Positions 42,387 to 50,724 of a DNA stretch of 64,000 nucleotides are shown piece by piece; position 1 is the stretch's first letter, and each line of letters opens with the position of its first letter. The notes below the pieces were generated by a model, which ran no database searches, was not told the origin of the DNA, and saw nothing but the letters and a program-made list of their open reading frames with translations. The DNA lies in contig OZ221973.1 in assembly GCA_965119745.1 (NCBI GenBank), positions 2,170,001-2,234,000 on the forward strand. The letters are read 5' to 3'. This DNA comes from CAJFUR01 sp904420575 (lineage in GTDB: Bacteria; Actinomycetota; Coriobacteriia; Coriobacteriales; Eggerthellaceae). A program made the position numbers and the translations under genes.

Positions 42387-42830
42387 ATGACCGACCTGTT
42401 GCACAACGGGCCCTACGAGGGTCCGGGAAAACTGTCCGGGAACGCGTTCGAGGACGCCAAAGGATGCTACGAGCTGGCGGTGCGCGACCACTTCGACGCC
42501 GCCCATGCCCTGCCGGGCTACGACGGGCCCTGCCAGTACCTGCACGGCCACACCTGGGACGTGGAGGTGGTCGTCGCGGGCGGCGTGCTCGACGAGGTGG
42601 GCATGCTCTACGACTTCAAGGACGTCAAGCGCGACCTGCATGCGGTGCTCGACAACTTCGACCACCGCTGCGTGAACGAGGTTCCGCCGTTCGACCGGCT
42701 GAACCCCACCGCCGAGCACCTGGCGCGCGTCGTGTTCCACGAGCTTGCCGCCACGCTGCCCGCGCATCTCGCGTTGAAGGAAGTGTCCATATGGGAAAGC
42801 CCCGCCGCGAAGGTGACGTACCGGGCGTAG
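42387..42830 (+). CDS. queD: 6-carboxytetrahydropterin synthase/6-pyruvoyl-tetrahydropterin synthase family
   Basis: A 147-residue enzyme. Zinc ligands HFDAAH and HGHTW, the catalytic Cys in GPCQYLHGH, and NPTAEHLA near the C-terminus are conserved. It likely makes 6-carboxytetrahydropterin for queuosine-type 7-deazaguanine synthesis, though queC/queE are not in the window, so a pterin role is possible. AAGGAG precedes the ATG. A bidirectional terminator follows. Confidence 0.85.
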   Translation: MTDLLHNGPYEGPGKLSGNAFEDAKGCYELAVRDHFDAAHALPGYDGPCQYLHGHTWDVEVVVAGGVLDEVGMLYDFKDVKRDLHAVLDNFDHRCVNEVPPFDRLNPTAEHLARVVFHELAATLPAHLALKEVSIWESPAAKVTYRA

Positions 42831-42857
42831 GGTTAAGGCAGCCAGCCGCCCCAACGC

Positions 42858-42883
42858 AAAAAAGCCCGTGCAAACGGGCTTTT
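42858..42883. terminator. Bidirectional intrinsic terminator
   Basis: 7-bp stem (42863-42869, 42874-42880) flanked by an A-run and TTT, serving queD and the reverse-strand rpmB unit. Confidence 0.9.
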
Positions 42884-42956
42884 CAATGGGGACTCGCTTG
42901 TCGCGCGGCCAGAAAGCTCCCCGGCCGGACGCAACCTGCAGGCTGGCGTAGTCAGT

Positions 42957-43103
42957 CAGCGAGAAGCCCCCACGTCCCGAAGATGCCCCGTAATGCGGCC
43001 GAGCGTACTTCGGTACGCGAGGGCAAGCATGAAAGGGAGCAGATTCGGGACGTGGGGGCTTCGCAGCGTCGACCCTTTCCGCCGGCCGTAGGCCGGCGGA
43101 ACC
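42957..43103 (-). repeat. 147-bp structured element immediately after the rpmB stop
   Basis: Read on the reverse strand it begins at the base after the TAA of rpmB. It has an 11-bp hairpin (43101-43077), then TCGACGCTGC, then a 100-nt palindrome with 19-bp perfect outer arms (43062-43044 and 42981-42963) and a GTAC-bearing central hairpin (43018-43003), then TCGCTG. A second element of identical length and head lies at 45652-45798. Confidence 0.85.
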
Positions 43104-43295
43104 TTAAGCTCGCTCGACCTTGCCGGCCTTCATGCAGCGGGTGCACACGTTGGCGCGTCGCACGCGGCCGTTCTTGTCCTTGATGGTGATCTTCTGCACG
43201 TTCGGACGGAACACGCGGTTCGTCACTCGGTGGGAGTGGCTGATGCTGCGACCGGCGACCGGATGCTTCCCGCAAATCTCACATACCTTCGACAT
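43104..43295 (-). CDS. rpmB: 50S ribosomal protein L28
   Basis: A 63-residue L28 of the zinc-binding form: C5, C8 and C51, C54. Basic throughout, with the conserved SHSHRVTNRVFRPN stretch. ATG 43295 matches the family start MSKVC; an upstream ATG at 43310 would add five residues. It is driven by a clear sigma-70-type promoter and stands alone on the reverse strand. Confidence 0.95.
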   Translation of the reverse strand: MSKVCEICGKHPVAGRSISHSHRVTNRVFRPNVQKITIKDKNGRVRRANVCTRCMKAGKVERA

Positions 43296-43353
43296 CTCTA
43301 TCAACTCCATGTACGTCTCGGCTCAAACCGCTTGATGACAAAAAAGCCCTAAC

Positions 43354-43382
43354 ACTATACCATAAGGATTCAAGCGTTTCAA
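43354..43382 (-). promoter_or_regulatory. rpmB promoter
   Basis: TTGAAA (43382-43377) and TATAGT (43359-43354) with a 17-bp spacer, near consensus. Confidence 0.85.
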
Positions 43383-43395
43383 AGAATTTTTCGTG

Positions 43396-43454
43396 TATTA
43401 TGAACGTGCCTCCAATCAGGCACGTCACACGTCCCGGAGCCCTTGCGCTATACT
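43396..43454 (+). promoter_or_regulatory. Promoter elements and dyad upstream of the Asp23 gene
   Basis: A -10-like TATTAT (43396-43401) is followed by a perfect 8-bp dyad ACGTGCCT-N6-AGGCACGT (43404-43425). A second -10-like TATACT lies at 43449-43454. The dyad sits where an operator or a leader hairpin would be. Confidence 0.4.
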
Positions 43455-43570
43455 GCTTGGACAAGGTGCGCGTCTGCGCGCTCAATGCCGCATGGCCGCC
43501 AAGGCCGCCGGCATCGCGCGGCGTGGCGCTCGCTTCGAGCGGAGTGCGTCAGCATCGTGAAAGGAACGCA

Positions 43571-43918
43571 ATGAGCACAACGGTACCCGGCAACCTGCAT
43601 GTTGCCAACGACGTCTTGGCCGACATGGTTGGCAACGCCGCGCTTGAATGCTACGGCGTCGTGGGCATGACCGCCCCCACCGCCGTCGACGGCATCGCCA
43701 AGATCCTCCCCGCGTCGCGCCTGCGCCGCGGCGTGGTGGTGACCACCACCGAAAAGGGCGTCCACGTGGAGCTCTACGTGGTCATCGAATACGGCACCAA
43801 CATCACCACCGTGTCTCAGAACCTCGTCGACCAGGTGAGCTTCGCGCTGACCGAGTACGCGCGCGTGCCGCTCGACGGCGTCGAGGTGCACGTCCAAGGC
43901 ATCAAGGTGCGCAAGTAG
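43571..43918 (+). CDS. Asp23/Gls24 family envelope stress response protein
   Basis: A 115-residue cytoplasmic protein of the Asp23/DUF322 family, with the central GVVGMTAPTAVDGI segment and a VIEYGTNITTVSQNLVDQV core. Typically encoded before fakA, as here, 94 bp upstream. Role in cell-envelope stress or a fatty-acid kinase context is known from association only. Confidence 0.88.
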   Translation: MSTTVPGNLHVANDVLADMVGNAALECYGVVGMTAPTAVDGIAKILPASRLRRGVVVTTTEKGVHVELYVVIEYGTNITTVSQNLVDQVSFALTEYARVPLDGVEVHVQGIKVRK

Positions 43919-44012
43919 CGCCTCCGGAATACGAGAGACGGGCACGCGCGGCCTTTGCGGGGACGGGCCGCGAAGGCGCGCGCCGAAAGCTTGAAGGAGA
44001 CTGAAGTCCACC

Positions 44013-45647
44013 ATGTCAACGACCTATACCGCCAACGACCTTCTCAACGCCCTGGCGGCGGCAAGCAAGACGCTCGGCGAGCGCAAAGAGGAGATCAACC
44101 GTCTGAACGTGTTTCCCGTCCCGGACGGGGACACGGGCACGAACATGTCGCTCACGCTGGAAACCGTCGTGGAGAACCTGGCCCGGCTGCCCATCGGGGC
44201 CGACGGCGCGGAAATTCGCAAGGCGATCACGACCGGAGCGCTCATGGGCGCCCGGGGCAACTCCGGTGTCATCACCTCGCAAATTTTGCGCGGCCTGTGC
44301 GAGGGCAGCGTGGGGCACGAGGCCCTGGACGCCGTCAGCATCGACGCCGCGTTCTCGCAGGCGGTCGACGTGGCGTTCCAGGCGGTGCGCAAGCCGGTCG
44401 AGGGGACCATCCTCACCGTGCTGCGCGACAGCGCCGCGGCCGCCAAGCGTGCGCGCAAGAAGAAGCTCGAGACCGACGAGGCGCTCGCGGCCGTGGTGAC
44501 CGAGGCCTACGCCTCGGTGCAGCGCACGCCGGACCTGCTGCCCGTGCTGAAGGAGAACGGCGTCGTGGACGCGGGCGGCTACGGCCTGGCCATCTTCTTC
44601 GACGCGTTCACGGCGGCCCTGACGGGCAAGGAAGGCCCTCTGGGCGACGAGCTGGCCTTCGCGCGCGGAGCCGCACCCAAGGTGGAGATCGAGCAGATCA
44701 ACGACTGGGAAGGCTCGGCGTACCGCTACTGCACCGAGTTCCTGGTGCATTCCGACACGCTGGACGTGGACGCCGCCAAGGACTTTCTGACCACCATGGG
44801 CGACTGCGACCTGATGGTGGGCATGCATCCCAACTTCAAGGTGCACGTGCACTCGAACCGTTCCGACAAGGTGCTTGGCTGGTTCCTGGACCACGACGCG
44901 CAGGTTTCGGAAGTGCACATCCACAACATGCAGCTGCAGAGCGCCGCGCGCAACGACGCGTTGGCCGCCGAGAAGACGGCCGAGCGCAAGCCCTTGGGCT
45001 TCGTGGCCGTGGCCGCAGGCGAGGGCAATGCGAAGATCCTCGCGAGCCTGGGCGTGGACGAGGTAGTGTCAGGCGGGCAGACCATGAACCCCTCCACCAA
45101 GGACCTGCTGGACGCCGTCGGGCGGGTGAACGCCGACGCGGTGGTCATCCTGCCGAACAACTCCAACATCATCATGGCCGCCCAGACCGCGTGCGGGCTG
45201 TCCGAGACCCCCTGCGCCGTGGTGCCCACGAAGAGCGTGCCGCAGGCGTTCGCCGCCCTGTTCGGCGTCGACGAGGGCGCCAGCCTGGAAGAGAACGTCG
45301 AGAGCATGACGGAGGCCTTCGCCGAGGTGAAGACCGGCGAGGTCACGCGCGCCATCAAGGACGCCAAGGACGCCTCGGGCAACGCCATCCATGCCGGCGA
45401 CGTCATCGGCATCGCCGACGGCTCCATCGACGCGGTGGGCCAGACGGTGGAAGGCGTGGTGATGGACCTGCTGGGAGCCATGGACGCACAGGACGCCGAC
45501 ACGCTGACCATCCTCGCCGGCGAGGACATGGACGACGCGTCCTTCGAGGCGCTGGTCGCCCGCATCGAGGAGGCCTACGAGGACCTGGAAGTGGACGCCC
45601 ACCGCGGCGAGCAGCCTTTGTACCCGGTCGTTTTGTCGGTGGAATAA
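44013..45647 (+). CDS. fakA: Fatty acid kinase FakA-like (DhaL/DAK2 domain protein)
   Basis: A 544-residue YloV/FakA protein. The N-terminal DhaL nucleotide domain carries VFPVPDGDTGTNM with the Mg2+-binding aspartates and an ARGNSGVI loop. Middle and C-terminal domains bind the FakB-fatty acid complex. It phosphorylates fatty acids bound to FakB to acyl phosphate, the PlsY/PlsX substrate. No fakB (DegV) gene is in the window. Confidence 0.9.
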   Translation: MSTTYTANDLLNALAAASKTLGERKEEINRLNVFPVPDGDTGTNMSLTLETVVENLARLPIGADGAEIRKAITTGALMGARGNSGVITSQILRGLCEGSVGHEALDAVSIDAAFSQAVDVAFQAVRKPVEGTILTVLRDSAAAAKRARKKKLETDEALAAVVTEAYASVQRTPDLLPVLKENGVVDAGGYGLAIFFDAFTAALTGKEGPLGDELAFARGAAPKVEIEQINDWEGSAYRYCTEFLVHSDTLDVDAAKDFLTTMGDCDLMVGMHPNFKVHVHSNRSDKVLGWFLDHDAQVSEVHIHNMQLQSAARNDALAAEKTAERKPLGFVAVAAGEGNAKILASLGVDEVVSGGQTMNPSTKDLLDAVGRVNADAVVILPNNSNIIMAAQTACGLSETPCAVVPTKSVPQAFAALFGVDEGASLEENVESMTEAFAEVKTGEVTRAIKDAKDASGNAIHAGDVIGIADGSIDAVGQTVEGVVMDLLGAMDAQDADTLTILAGEDMDDASFEALVARIEEAYEDLEVDAHRGEQPLYPVVLSVE

Positions 45648-45651
45648 TCAT

Positions 45652-45798
45652 GGTTCCGCCGTTCTACGATCGGCGGAACGGCTCGACGCTGCGGGGCGTG
45701 GAGGCGGCACAGCTGACGCTCCAAGCTTTTCGCGACGTACCCAGGTACGTCGCGAAAAGCCTTCATGCCAGCTGCACTCGCCTCCACGCCCCTCGCTG
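45652..45798 (+). repeat. 147-bp structured element after the fakA stop
   Basis: It begins 5 bp after the fakA TAA. It has a 9-bp hairpin (45653-45679), TCGACGCTGC (45683-45692), a 100-nt palindrome (outer arms 45693-45706 and 45779-45792; central 16-bp perfect stem 45725-45740 with 45745-45760), then TCGCTG. Head is 35/41 identical to the element after rpmB; the palindrome arms are unrelated in sequence. Confidence 0.88.
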
Positions 45799-45825
45799 TC
45801 CTTGCGAACGACCAGTGAGAAGGCA

Positions 45826-48033
45826 ATGACCCAACCCGGCAGCACATATACTCTTGACCGCATGGCGGCGACGCTGGCCTTGGACGAGCCGGTCACGCGC
45901 GTGCGCCTGGTGAGCCCGGCGCGCGCCCGCGCGCTCGCGGCCTTGGGCATCCATACGGTGCGCGACCTGGTCGCGCACTACCCGCGCCGCTACATCGACC
46001 TTTCCTCCAAGGAGACGGTGGCGTCGGCCCGCATCGGCGAGCAGTGCACCATCGAAGGCGCCATCCACGACATCAAGCTCAAGCGCCCGCGGCCCAAGCT
46101 CGCTCTCGTCGAGATCGGCCTGGTGGACGAGACGGGCGTGCTGATGGTGACGGCGTTCCGCCAGCCGTGGCTCATGGACTCTCTCAAGGCGGGCATGCGC
46201 ATAGCCGTGGCGGGCAAGCTGGAGTTCGACTATGGGTTCAAGCGCATGACCAACCCGTTCATCGAGGTGGTGGGGCAGGGCGTCGGCGGGGCGGCCGGCA
46301 TGATCATCCCCGTGCATCCCGCCACGGAAAAGGTGTCCACGGCATGGATGCGGCGCCTGGTGGGCAACGCGCTTGCCCAGACGTGTGGCGCACACGACCC
46401 GCTGCCGCTTTCCCTGCGTGCGAAGTACCGGCTCATGAGCCGTCAGACGGCGCTTTCGTGCATCCATTTTCCCCAGGCCATGGGCGAGGCCGCCGAGGCG
46501 CGCCGCCGCCTGGCCTACGAGGAGCTGCTCATGCTGGAGCTGTTCCTCATGCGGGAGGCCGCGGCGCGCACCGCCGGGCGCCAGCCGGTTCAGCACGTGA
46601 CGGACGGCCCCCGGGTGCGTGCGCTCGCCGCGGCGCTGCCGTTCGCGCTCACCGACGAGCAGGCCGCCGCGCGCGACGACGTGCTGCGCGAGATGGCCGC
46701 GCCCCATGCGGCGAACCACCTGATCCTGGGCGACGTCGGCACCGGCAAGACCGTCGTGGCCGCCTTCGCGCTGGCCGCTGCGGCCGATTCGGGCGGGCAG
46801 GCCTTCCTCATGGCGCCCACCGAGGTGCTGGCGCGCCAGCATGCGGCCAGCCTGGGCCCGCTGTTCGAAGCGGCGGGCGTCGCGTACGGGGTGCTCACGG
46901 GCTCGACCGCGCCGGGGGAGCGGGCCGCCGTGCTCGAGCGGTTCGCGGACGGCGCGGCGGACGTGCTCATAGGCACGCACGCCCTGTTGGAAGACGACGT
47001 GTCCCCCGCGAACCTGACGCTCGCCGTCATCGACGAGCAGCAGCGCTTCGGCGTGGAGCAGCGTTCCTGTTTGCTGGGCAAGGGCGCCGCGCCCGACGCG
47101 CTGTTCCTCACGGCCACGCCCATTCCCCGCTCGCTCGCGCTGGCCCTGTTCGGCGACCTCACCCTGTCCTACCTCAAGCACCGCCCACACGACACGGCGC
47201 GCCGCACCACGAAGGTGTACGCCAAGCAGCAGCGCGGCCATGCCTACGACGCGGCCCTTGCCGCCCTCGCGCGCGGCGAGCAGGTGTACGTGGTGTGCCC
47301 GCTGGTGGGCAAGGACGCAGGCGAGCGCGACGCGAAGGCCGTGCATGGACGCAGCGTGGAAGAGGACGCCGACGAGGCGCTTCACCCGGCGGTGAGCATC
47401 GAGGACGATGCCGACCTGGCGGGAGACGACGTGGCGGCCGCTACGCGCGAGGCGCAGATGCTGCAGCAGTCGACGTTCGTGGACTATACGGTGGAACTGC
47501 TGCACGGCAAGATGGGTTCCGCAGAGAAGAAACAGGTCATGGAACGCTTTCGGTCGGGCGAGACGCAGGTGCTCGTGGCCACCACCGTCATCGAGGTGGG
47601 CGTGGACGTTCCCAACGCCACGGTCATGATCGTGGAGGACGCCGACCGTTTCGGCCTGTCCCAGCTCCATCAGCTGCGCGGCCGCGTGGGCCGCGGCGAG
47701 AAGCCGGGCGCGGCGTTCCTGATATCCGCGTCGAAGTCGGACGCGGCGCTGGCGCGCCTGCAGGCCATGGAAACCACCGACGACGGCTTCGAGCTGGCGG
47801 CGTTCGACCTGTCGCTGCGCCGCGAGGGCGACATCCTGGGCAACCGGCAAAGCGGCGCCTCGGTGCTCAAGCTGGTGAACGTCGTGCGCGACGGCCGCAT
47901 CATCGAGGCGGCCCATGCCGACGCGCGTGCCATCGTGGCGGCCGACCCGCAGCTGGAGGCGCCCGAACACCGTGCGCTGGCGCGCGAGATGCGCATCGTG
48001 TTCGAAGGCGAGCGCGCACAGGCGGGGGGCTGA
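45826..48033 (+). CDS. recG: ATP-dependent DNA helicase RecG
   Basis: A 735-residue superfamily-2 helicase that remodels stalled forks and Holliday junctions. An N-terminal OB wedge domain (about 60-150) precedes the helicase core with GDVGTGKT, motif II as DEQQRFG (DEQH in many relatives), TATPIPRS and QLRGRVGRG. AGAAGG precedes ATG 45826. An acidic insert of about 30 residues (after VCPLVGK) breaks the second helicase lobe. Confidence 0.94.
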   Translation: MTQPGSTYTLDRMAATLALDEPVTRVRLVSPARARALAALGIHTVRDLVAHYPRRYIDLSSKETVASARIGEQCTIEGAIHDIKLKRPRPKLALVEIGLVDETGVLMVTAFRQPWLMDSLKAGMRIAVAGKLEFDYGFKRMTNPFIEVVGQGVGGAAGMIIPVHPATEKVSTAWMRRLVGNALAQTCGAHDPLPLSLRAKYRLMSRQTALSCIHFPQAMGEAAEARRRLAYEELLMLELFLMREAAARTAGRQPVQHVTDGPRVRALAAALPFALTDEQAAARDDVLREMAAPHAANHLILGDVGTGKTVVAAFALAAAADSGGQAFLMAPTEVLARQHAASLGPLFEAAGVAYGVLTGSTAPGERAAVLERFADGAADVLIGTHALLEDDVSPANLTLAVIDEQQRFGVEQRSCLLGKGAAPDALFLTATPIPRSLALALFGDLTLSYLKHRPHDTARRTTKVYAKQQRGHAYDAALAALARGEQVYVVCPLVGKDAGERDAKAVHGRSVEEDADEALHPAVSIEDDADLAGDDVAAATREAQMLQQSTFVDYTVELLHGKMGSAEKKQVMERFRSGETQVLVATTVIEVGVDVPNATVMIVEDADRFGLSQLHQLRGRVGRGEKPGAAFLISASKSDAALARLQAMETTDDGFELAAFDLSLRREGDILGNRQSGASVLKLVNVVRDGRIIEAAHADARAIVAADPQLEAPEHRALAREMRIVFEGERAQAGG

Positions 48034-48136
48034 CGGCCCCGCGCAAGGCGAGGCCGCGCGCACGGCAGGCCGTTTCGGACAGGGACAGAAGCGTCTGGGG
48101 CAGCAGCGCCTGCAGGCGGAGGAAGGAAAACCGGAC

Positions 48137-48763
48137 ATGCGCATCATCGCAGGAGAATACCGTGGCCGGCGCCTGCAGGCGCCGAAGGGCGACGCCACCC
48201 GCCCCACCACCGACCGCGTGCGCGAGTCGCTCATGAGCGCGCTCTCGAGCGCCCGAGGGGGCTTCGAGGGGGCGGTGGTGCTGGACGCGTTCGCCGGGTC
48301 GGGTGCGCTCGGCCTGGAGGCGCTGTCGCGGGGCGCGGCGTCCGCGCACTTCTTCGAGAAGGACGGCGTCGCCCTGCGCGCGCTCTGCGCCAACGTGGAG
48401 GCGCTCGGCGTGCCCACGTTGGGCGCCGGCGCGCGGGCGCGCCTGCACCGGGCCGACGTGCTGGAGAGGCCGCCCGTGTGGGCGCGCCCTCCCTTCGACC
48501 TGGTGTTGCTGGACCCGCCGTACGCGCTGCCTGCCGAAAGCGCGCTTTCGATGGTGGCCGTGCTTGCAGGCGCCGGGGCGCTTGCGCCCGAGGCCATCGT
48601 GTCCTACGAGCACGCCGCGGCGGCAAACGGCGCGGCGGACGCCGCAGCCGCCGCATGCGGGTTGTCCCTTGCGTCGCGCCGCAAGTACGGGGATACTGTC
48701 GTGGATCTGTTGAAGCCGTCGTGCGGGGCGGCAGCCGCGACCCCCGCGCCCGAAGAAGAGTAG
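48137..48763 (+). CDS. rsmD: 16S rRNA (guanine(966)-N(2))-methyltransferase
   Basis: A 208-residue class I methyltransferase. RIIAGEYRGR start, SAM motif DAFAGSGALGLEALSRGA and catalytic DPPY are conserved. GGAAGG precedes ATG 48137. The last dozen codons lie in a 48-bp unit that is tandemly repeated past the stop. Confidence 0.93.
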   Translation: MRIIAGEYRGRRLQAPKGDATRPTTDRVRESLMSALSSARGGFEGAVVLDAFAGSGALGLEALSRGAASAHFFEKDGVALRALCANVEALGVPTLGAGARARLHRADVLERPPVWARPPFDLVLLDPPYALPAESALSMVAVLAGAGALAPEAIVSYEHAAAANGAADAAAAACGLSLASRRKYGDTVVDLLKPSCGAAAATPAPEEE

Positions 48764-48810
48764 CCGTCGTGCGGGGCGCCGCTGCGGTCCCCGCGCCCGA
48801 AGAAGGGAAG
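48715..48810. repeat. 48-bp tandem duplication at the rsmD 3' end
   Basis: Unit 48715-48762 (coding) is repeated at 48763-48810 (noncoding), with about eight differences. The second copy starts at the last base of the stop codon. Confidence 0.8.
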
Positions 48811-48821
48811 CGAAGCATCCG

Positions 48822-49301
48822 ATGAAACGAGCCCTGACCCCCGGAACGTTCGATCCCATCACCAGCGGGCACCTGGACGTCATCACGCGTGCCGCCCAGC
48901 TGGTGGACGAGGTGGTGGTGGCCGTGGCGGCCTCGCCGAAGAAACGCCCCCTGTTCACGCTCGAAGAGCGGACGGATCTGGTGCGCCAGGCCACGGCGCA
49001 CCTTCCCAACGTGCGGGTGGAGCCCTTCGACGAGCTGTTGGTGACCTTCGCCGAGAAGCTGGGCGCCACGGTGGTGGTGAAGGGCCTGCGCGCCATCACC
49101 GACTTCGAGTACGAGTTCCAGATGACCGCCATCAACTACCAGTTGAACTCGGCTCTCGAGACGCTGTTCATCATGTCGCCGCCGCAGTACATGTACCTGT
49201 CGTCCTCGGTGGTGCGCGAGATCGCCAGCCTGCACGGCGACGTGGAGCAGTTCGTGCCCCCGTGCGTGCGGGACGCGTTGGCGCGCAAGTTCGCCGAGTA
49301 G
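48822..49301 (+). CDS. coaD: Phosphopantetheine adenylyltransferase
   Basis: A 159-residue nucleotidyltransferase making dephospho-CoA from phosphopantetheine and ATP. Family motifs: PGTFDPITSGH (7-17), KGLRAITDFEYE and the LSSSVVREIA segment. The rsmD-coaD order is conserved. A perfect 12-bp palindrome GGTAACGTTACC (49312-49323) lies 11 bp after the stop. Confidence 0.95.
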   Translation: MKRALTPGTFDPITSGHLDVITRAAQLVDEVVVAVAASPKKRPLFTLEERTDLVRQATAHLPNVRVEPFDELLVTFAEKLGATVVVKGLRAITDFEYEFQMTAINYQLNSALETLFIMSPPQYMYLSSSVVREIASLHGDVEQFVPPCVRDALARKFAE

Positions 49302-49311
49302 GCGACGGGCA

Positions 49312-49393
49312 GGTAACGTTACCGGGCTCCACCGGGCGAAATGTGTGCGGTTTGCGCAGCGAAGTTTGTCATCCCTGACAACCATGCTAGAAT
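49312..49393 (+). promoter_or_regulatory. Promoter with operator-like palindrome upstream of the yceD operon
   Basis: TTGTCA (49366-49371), 16-bp spacer, extended -10 TGCTAGAAT (49385-49393). The -35 is half of a perfect palindrome TTGTCA-TCCC-TGACAA (49366-49381). A second palindrome GGTAACGTTACC lies at 49312-49323. Confidence 0.6.
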
Positions 49394-49472
49394 GTTACGA
49401 CGCATGCGCGCAGGTAGGATGCGCATGCCCTCACGCAGATGAAACGCGGCACGCTTGGGTGGAAGGAAAGTC

Positions 49473-49946
49473 ATGGACGAAACAGGAGTCTTGGGGCTGC
49501 TCGAAGAGCTCTCGATTCTGCTTGAAGACTCGAAGCCGGTGTTCGGCAAAAGCAACATGCGCCAGGTGGACATTGCGGCGGCCTTCGAGATCATAGACGA
49601 GATCCGCGACACGTTCCCGGCCGAGTTCTCCCAGGCCCGTCAGATCGTGCGCGAGCGCCAAAGCCTGCTGGACGACGCCGAGGCCGAGGCGAACCGCATG
49701 ATCGAGGACGCGCGCAGCCAGGCGATGACCATCGCCAGCGAGCAGGAGATCGTGCGCATCTCGCAGCAGCAGGCCGACACCATCCTGGCCGATGCCCGCG
49801 AGCTCGAGCGCCAGACGCGTGCCGGTGCGGAAGACTACGCCGACGAGGTGTTCGGCCATGTGGAGCAGAGCCTCGACACGCTGCTCGGCAACGTGCGCCG
49901 CTGCCGCGACCGCCTGAACGCCAACTCCATTTCCGTGGGGCGTTGA
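49473..49946 (+). CDS. Coiled-coil protein, ATP synthase b-subunit/DivIVA-like
   Basis: A 157-residue helical protein without a membrane span. Residues about 35-140 are a continuous Glu/Ala/Gln-rich coiled coil (ARQIVRERQSLLDDAEAEA region). Proteins of this kind are found between coaD and yceD in actinobacteria and are often annotated as ATPase or cell-division initiation proteins. Function unknown. GGAAGGAAAG precedes ATG 49473. Stop overlaps yceD (TGATG). Confidence 0.7.
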   Translation: MDETGVLGLLEELSILLEDSKPVFGKSNMRQVDIAAAFEIIDEIRDTFPAEFSQARQIVRERQSLLDDAEAEANRMIEDARSQAMTIASEQEIVRISQQQADTILADARELERQTRAGAEDYADEVFGHVEQSLDTLLGNVRRCRDRLNANSISVGR

Positions 49947-50503
49947 TGGACGCCGTCCGCATCCATGTCCCTTCCGAGCTCTTCGCGCCTGCGGAGAGCT
50001 CTCATTTCGAAGGCACCTTCGACCTGCCGGTCATGAAGGCCGGCCCCGACCTGCATTCCTTTTCCGAGCCGCTCGCGTGGCAGGTGGACGTCACGAACAC
50101 GGGCGACGCGTTTCTGGTGGCGGGTACCGTGGAGGGCGAGGCCACCACGTCCTGCGCCCGCTGCCTCGACGAGTTCTCGTTTCCCGTCACGGGCGAGATA
50201 GAGGGCTACTATCTTATCGGGTCCGAAACCGAGGCGCCCCAGGACATGGACGCCGACGAGTTCGACGTGCTGCCCGACGACAACACGATCGACCTCGAAC
50301 CGCTGATCAAGGCCGCGCTCATGCTGGAGTTCCCGCTGGTGCCGCTCTGCGACGACGACTGCAGGGGGCTGTGCCCCACGTGCGGCGCCAACCTGAACGA
50401 GGGTCCTTGCGGCTGCGAGCCGGCCTCCGAAGAGGAGACGGGGGACGAAGCCCCGCCCAATCCGTTCTCGGTCCTGAAGGGCTTTCCGTTCGAAGAGAAG
50501 TGA
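49946..50503 (+). CDS. YceD/DUF177 family protein
   Basis: A 185-residue protein of the DUF177 family, implicated in 23S rRNA accumulation and usually co-transcribed with rpmF and plsX. Zinc-ribbon-like cysteines SCARC (mid) and CRGLCPTC...GPCGC (late) are present. Here an intrinsic terminator and 7 kb of other genes separate it from rpmF. It starts within the stop of the preceding gene. Confidence 0.85.
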   Translation: MDAVRIHVPSELFAPAESSHFEGTFDLPVMKAGPDLHSFSEPLAWQVDVTNTGDAFLVAGTVEGEATTSCARCLDEFSFPVTGEIEGYYLIGSETEAPQDMDADEFDVLPDDNTIDLEPLIKAALMLEFPLVPLCDDDCRGLCPTCGANLNEGPCGCEPASEEETGDEAPPNPFSVLKGFPFEEK

Positions 50504-50506
50504 GCG

Positions 50507-50534
50507 AAGGCGGGCCGGAGACGGCCCGCCTTTT
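50507..50534 (+). terminator. Intrinsic terminator after yceD
   Basis: 9-bp GC stem (50509-50517 and 50522-50530), GAGA tetraloop, then TTTT. Confidence 0.93.
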
Positions 50535-50643
50535 CATGTCGGGGGCGCTCCGGTGCTGGTTTCCACCTGCGTCCCGGCTTTCCGGCCCAGGCTTCCACCT
50601 GCATCCTGCATCCCGGCCCGGGCTTTCCCTTTCCCTTTCCCTC

Positions 50644-50698
50644 TTGACATTTTTGTTGGCGCTCCCTACAATGTCAGTTAGTTACTTGAGTAGCTAAC
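50644..50698 (+). promoter_or_regulatory. Consensus promoter and GntR operator
   Basis: Perfect TTGACA (50644-50649), 17-bp spacer, TACAAT (50667-50672). Immediately downstream a 22-bp near-perfect dyad (50677-50698, 10-bp arms with one mismatch) lies over the transcript start, as expected for an autoregulated YtrA-type repressor. Confidence 0.85.
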
Positions 50699-50724
50699 CA
50701 TCGAACTAGAAACGGACCAGGGAC

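Noticed and set aside
42957..45798. tRNA genes at the strong hairpins after rpmB and fakA
   Set aside because: No cloverleaf, T-loop or CCA-adjacent acceptor stem can be drawn.
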